64,000 nt of DNA from Echinometra lucunter (taxonomy: Eukaryota; Echinodermata; Echinoidea; Camarodonta; Echinometridae). A program made the position numbers and the translations under genes. The notes beneath the pieces are model-generated. The model did not search any database and was not told the DNA's origin. It worked only from the letters and a program-made list of their open reading frames with translations. This document shows positions 59,307 through 64,000 of the stretch, piece after piece (the first letter of the stretch is position 1; each line of letters opens with the position of its first letter). The stretch spans positions 21,220,807 through 21,284,806 of the forward strand of contig CM057165.1 of the NCBI GenBank assembly GCA_029962745.1, read 5' to 3'.

Positions 59307-62300
59307 CCATGGGAGCAATTGTCGCCGTAGCAAATATCATGGAACCCCACTGCAATGCGCAAGGCAAACTGGACATAAGCAAATCATATATCGATGATAT
59401 ACAAAAAAAGGGAATAGGCTAAAAGAAAAGAAAACAAAAACAAAGCACCAAGAACAAGAACAACAACAAAAACAATAATAACACCAGCAACAATGACAAC
59501 AAACCACTGCAAAATAACCCAGACAATAGCCCTTATTAATAAGTCCTAATTAGTACTTCCCAGAAGTATATGGGGGGGGGGGGGGGGGGGATCCTGTCAG
59601 GTAGACAATACTGTAGTCAATACAATAATATAGTATTGTGCGAATATTGTTGTCCATGCAGGGGTAATTGCCTTTATTTTGATATTCAACGGGGCAGTCT
59701 GCCCCAAACACATGTCGCTATACATCAGCACCCAAATTTGCGATTTTGTTTTATGGAACTAGTTTAAGAGTAAAACTCTGGTGGGGAGATTTCCGTGTGA
59801 CGTATTTTGATTGGACGTGAGTCATGGATGATCGCATTTTGGAGATGGTCTATGAAATACTGATTTCGGTGCAAAATTTTTCAAAAATCATATAATTTTT
59901 CATTTTTAAAAAATTAAAATTATATTTATTACGGAAATAAATTATTTCATTATATAAATGTGGGTTTATTATTTCCCGAAAAAATATTCATATCAATTAT
60001 TCATACATAAAGCAGATAGAATAATGGCGGCCACCATGTAAGGCTGAAGTCTGCTACATAAGCAACAAGAAATGACAGAAATGTGATGAATTTTGTTCAG
60101 CTCTTACGGTAAGCTTTGAAATTCTGAAGCTTGAGTACTTTGTTTTAAAGGTTTGTTGATTATTATGTGATATTGTGTCGAATATGAAGGGTAAAATAGA
60201 CTTCATTGTGCCGTTGTAGTTTTTGTACCGACTTGTTTCGGTCAGTTTTGGCTTTTGCCCGGTTCCTCATGTTCCTAGTGCCGCTTTCTGCATAAACCCA
60301 ACGGAGAGCTGCCCGGGCGATGGTCCCATCGACATGCAGAGTATAGCGTTCTTTTATGTACCTACTGTATGGTATGAGCTGAAATTTTTGCGGTGGTTTT
60401 ATTTTCGCGAATTTCGCGAATCACTCACCTGCTCACCTATTGCGAATTTAACATGTTTAACAATGCGAAAATATCTGCACGTACGTTTGCTTTAGCTCTC
60501 GGCGTCATTGGCACATTGTTGCCATTGCCATGCACTAGGCTATGCATGCGGAAAGTGCAGCAGTCCTTCGCTCCGTGTGTAGCATCACAACCATGACAAC
60601 ACAGAGAAATTGTCACTCACTACCAATGACTACAACTTATATAAATTCAAGTTAGTTCCGTAGTCACCTCCAAAACCGCTATAAAAAGCCAAATTCTGCT
60701 ACCAAAAATGCAGAATCGGTGCCATTTTTCCAAAGCATACTGGGACTTAGGCTTAGGGGTGGTAAGAAAGAGAGTCGCCAAGAAAACGCGTTATAAATCA
60801 AGAAATCAGGCTTTATGGACCAGGTTTACGGCTTTTTTTGTTTACCGCAAGCTACGAGTGTGATGGTATTGGCAAAAAAATTCGAAAAACAAATCCTCCA
60901 AATCTGCCTGTATGTATGGCTCTTTCATGTATGGCAGAGTGACCTAACTTCGCGCAGGTCCAAACTTCGCGCACAGGGCCATATCTCAAAAACTAGAAAA
61001 GATTGTGAAAAACTGGTAGCACCAATGGAAAGAGCACCCTAAAATTACTCAAAAGTTACTTTCATTTTGAAATTAGAGAAGGAATTTTGAAATTATGAAT
61101 GAAAAATCGGCAAATTTGGCAGCGTTTGCGTTTGTTCCGACAAAAACTGGACTTGTCGACAAGGGTCTAGAATTCCTCTTTTCGAGAGACGATGTCATCA
61201 AAATTGTAAGTAAAATGTGGTATCAAATTATTCAGTGGCATTTTGCCTTCTTAGTAATGCAATTATCTTACCTTTTATGGATCTCTATTTTGTATTAATC
61301 ACTTGAAAACAGGCGTGCGCGAAGTTATGTCTCGTTATTTTTGTAACACTTTTCCAGGTCCAGAGCGGTGCGATAAGACATCGAATTTTGCGATCGCGAT
61401 ATCTCGGGAATTCTTTGTAAATAACATGTTCTTCTTGCGCCCATTTGAAATCTAAAACTTTGCTTTGCCTTTGGTGTCATTTAAATCAGAATAATTTTTG
61501 GTAAAAATTGAGAAATTATGGATCAAAAGTTGCCTTCATTAAAAAATCAAAATATGCGCGAACTATGGTCCCCCCTTCATACAAATAAGTTTACTGCACG
61601 TCCCGTCTTGCGACTGCTCTTGCGCTCGCGAAATAATTGACTGGTGAAAATGTCTGTGAGCCTCTGATTCGCGAAAATATTTGCTTATACAGTACTATTG
61701 GCCCACCGGCACCCAGTTGTGCGTCATGTTGTACAACATGTTAAATCATGCCTTTGCTGCCTTATCTGGATATGCTGGATTCACATTTAACTTAACTGTT
61801 AATTTCAGTTTTATGGTTATTGTTTTATAAAATATGAATTGAATAAGTGCTACAATTTTGGTTGTCTGGTAATCACGATCTGACAAGTGACATATCACAC
61901 TGTCCTCTTGGCTCTCAGATTCCCAGTTATTTCATGAAAATAATTTTGATTTTGGCCAGAAATGTTGTCAAAATCACAAATGTTTCACCGCTGAATCTTG
62001 TGCACATTGTCCCGGCTGCCGCTGTCACTGTGCTACACTCGACCCCAAAAGTGGTAGGTACATGTATGTGCCGCATACGATACAAAAAACGGGGGCTTCG
62101 GAATGGGCTTATTGTGGTAAGGACGGTCTTCGGAACGTGCTTCGGAATGGTCGGGCAGCTCTGGCTGGCCTTGGCTTCGTACGTGCGGCACAGTGCGGGC
62201 CGCTTTTCACCCAAAATGATGCTCATTGTAACGGATTAATGCGGCCGGAACGGCGAAACAAAAAATATGAAGTTAGTTTGCAATGCGCATGTGTTTGGAA

Positions 62301-64000
62301 ACTTTGGAGATCGAGATATCGCGATATTCGAGATAGTATGTATGTATATAATATGCACAGGAGAGGCGAGATGAGACAGATCGACAAGAAAGGAAAATTA
62401 TAAATATTCATGAGAAGCGAGTGGCGAAAACGAGAACGACGTGGATTTATGACTGTTCATGAGATCAAATCAAGGCCAATGCGCAAACTACTTTTTTCGT
62501 GGCTGATTCTACAAAATGGCGACATGGGACTGGTACCCAATTTAGAGTGCAAAAAGCAACATTTGATGGAATCTATAGATATTTGACAAAGTTTTGATTC
62601 CCAACCAGCATATTTGAGTAAGTGGCATCGTATATATGATATTTTAAAAATATCTTATGTACTGAAAAAAAGTTATTAGTAGACGTTTTCACTGTCGCAA
62701 ATGCGAGCTCCACTGAGGTGCACTGGTTCCACTCAGGACGCTGAGCGTGACAGTGTCCAGGGGCTACCGGGCCCCAATTCTCCGGGTTTGCCTGAAAAGG
62801 ATAATCCGAAATCATGAAAAGGTAGATAAAACTAGTATTTCCTGAAAGTTAATAGCATGGTGATTCCATTGGTGTGTAGACAGCAGTATAGTTTTGGCAT
62901 GTGCAATAAGCTGCAGTTTATATGTTTAAACATCAATGTGCTGTTCACCATCTAAGACTGGCAGAAGAAAACTTTTGTAAGTACTGTCTCCCTTTTAAAT
63001 GGAATATCTCCACTAATAATAGAGATAATGAGTTACTTTAAGCATGTACAAGCTTTCCAATACCAATGTCATTGGGATTCCTTCAGAAATTCAAAATGTC
63101 ACCAAAACTCCCTTATTAGGGCATATCATGTCATTTGGGCCTTTGCCTTAGTCATTTTCATTTGACCCACTTATTTTACTTATGTATTTTAGTAGAGTAA
63201 GGGGGAGGATAGTTTTTGGGCCTTTTTGGCCACTTAAGAGAAAGGACAGTGGACTTATTAAACCTGCCTAAACTTTTCTGCAATATACTCAGCTAAGCCT
63301 AAACTATAAAATGTCCATCATTTGACTGCTGTGATTCTGCCTATCACACTCTAGCATATTCTTCTGCCACAGCACATGTATAGAAATGACATCATTACAG
63401 TCTGTTACATGTGTAGAAATTGTCACTCACCACAAGTACATGTAAGTCCCATAGTCACCTCCAAAAATTCACCTAAAAATCCAAATTCCACTATCAAAAA
63501 TGTGTAATCGGCACCATTTTTCCAAAGCAAAAATCAAGAAATCAGGTTTTGTGTCAAGTTATTTTGTTTTTTAAAGGCCACAAGTGTAATAGTATTAGCG
63601 AAAAACATACTGAAAAGTGAAAACCAGGCAATACAACAACTTCATGTGCAAAGCTAGAAGGAAGTCCTGACTCCTGACTTCTCCAATATACCTCTCCAAT
63701 GCACAACCTTGTATTGCGCCTTGCAATTCTCACGTTTCACAATGCCTGTGCCACCAATGTCTGTACCATGGGAGGCCTATTTTCCCATTCTCGGGTCGAC
63801 AACTTACTGACCGAGGTATCTATCCCTAGCACATTGAAGAAGGATGAGTTAGTAGAACTAGCAGTGAGAGCCCAGGGGAAATATGAAGTCTGTAATCATG
63901 TATACATGTAATTGGAGCGAAAAGGACGACTAGTGCAAGGTGTTGATGGTCACTGTCTCGGACCTGAACAATCACGTTGTATAGTGGACTAATAGCTTTT
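59307..64000. other. Terminal stretch without a supported gene
   Basis: It holds an 18-G run near 59572, a diverged repeat pair (60606-60880 and 63417-63610), inverted GACMTAACTTCGCGCA motifs at about 60950 and 61313, and a copy of the repeat also seen at 48211-48330. An open frame at 63699-63911 (with SIPSTLKKDELVELAVRAQG, vaguely SAP-like) has no supporting splice context that I can identify. Confidence 0.5.

Overview
The window is animal nuclear DNA, AT-rich and intron-rich, with two 500-N assembly gaps. The genes and repeats fit a marine deuterostome invertebrate, most likely a sea urchin: a ciliary AXDND1 gene, a very large foldback element of the kind first described in urchins (TU elements), abundant short foldback (MITE-like) elements, tRNA-derived SINEs and decayed LINEs. 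The echinoid assignment is inference; nothing names the species.

Two protein genes are well supported and they converge. (1) PRPF38B, a spliceosomal protein, lies on the + strand. Its last four coding exons (3729-8666) encode the end of the PRP38 domain and an RS/RD-rich tail. The 5' exons are absent. What sits upstream is an assembly gap and a 2.7-kb block duplicated from inside the other gene. (2) AXDND1 (axonemal dynein light chain domain-containing 1) lies on the - strand, 47680 down to 15451. I reconstructed 27 phase-compatible coding exons, giving about 1232 residues if one 1-bp frameshift in exon 16 is discounted and the intact displaced copy of exon 17 is used.

Layout: 1-2729 displaced duplicate of 26073-28805 (carries an intact AXDND1 exon 17); 2730-3229 gap; 3729-8666 PRPF38B 3' half; 8667-15450 intergenic with small foldbacks; 15451-47680 AXDND1, with a second gap (22222-22721) that appears to be an unrecognised overlap; 47681-64000 a repeat-rich stretch without a convincing gene. 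That last stretch holds a decayed L1/Tx1-like LINE (about 50400-52510), a 361-bp foldback with an 8-9 bp target duplication, and a 4.6-kb foldback (54673-59300) with 1.2-kb arms and a 6-bp target duplication.

The most unusual signal is a family of three related composite elements (6143-7176, 9061-9321, 17209-18106). Each has inverted ends, a terminal hairpin and a GTCC/GGAC microsatellite or its remnant. The core is one to six copies of a roughly 150-157 bp unit carrying AGGTCA half-sites arranged as direct repeats, the DNA motif recognised by RXR/HNF4-type nuclear receptors. A second notable signal is a tandemly duplicated AXDND1 exon start (19860-19903) whose differences from exon 23 are mostly synonymous.
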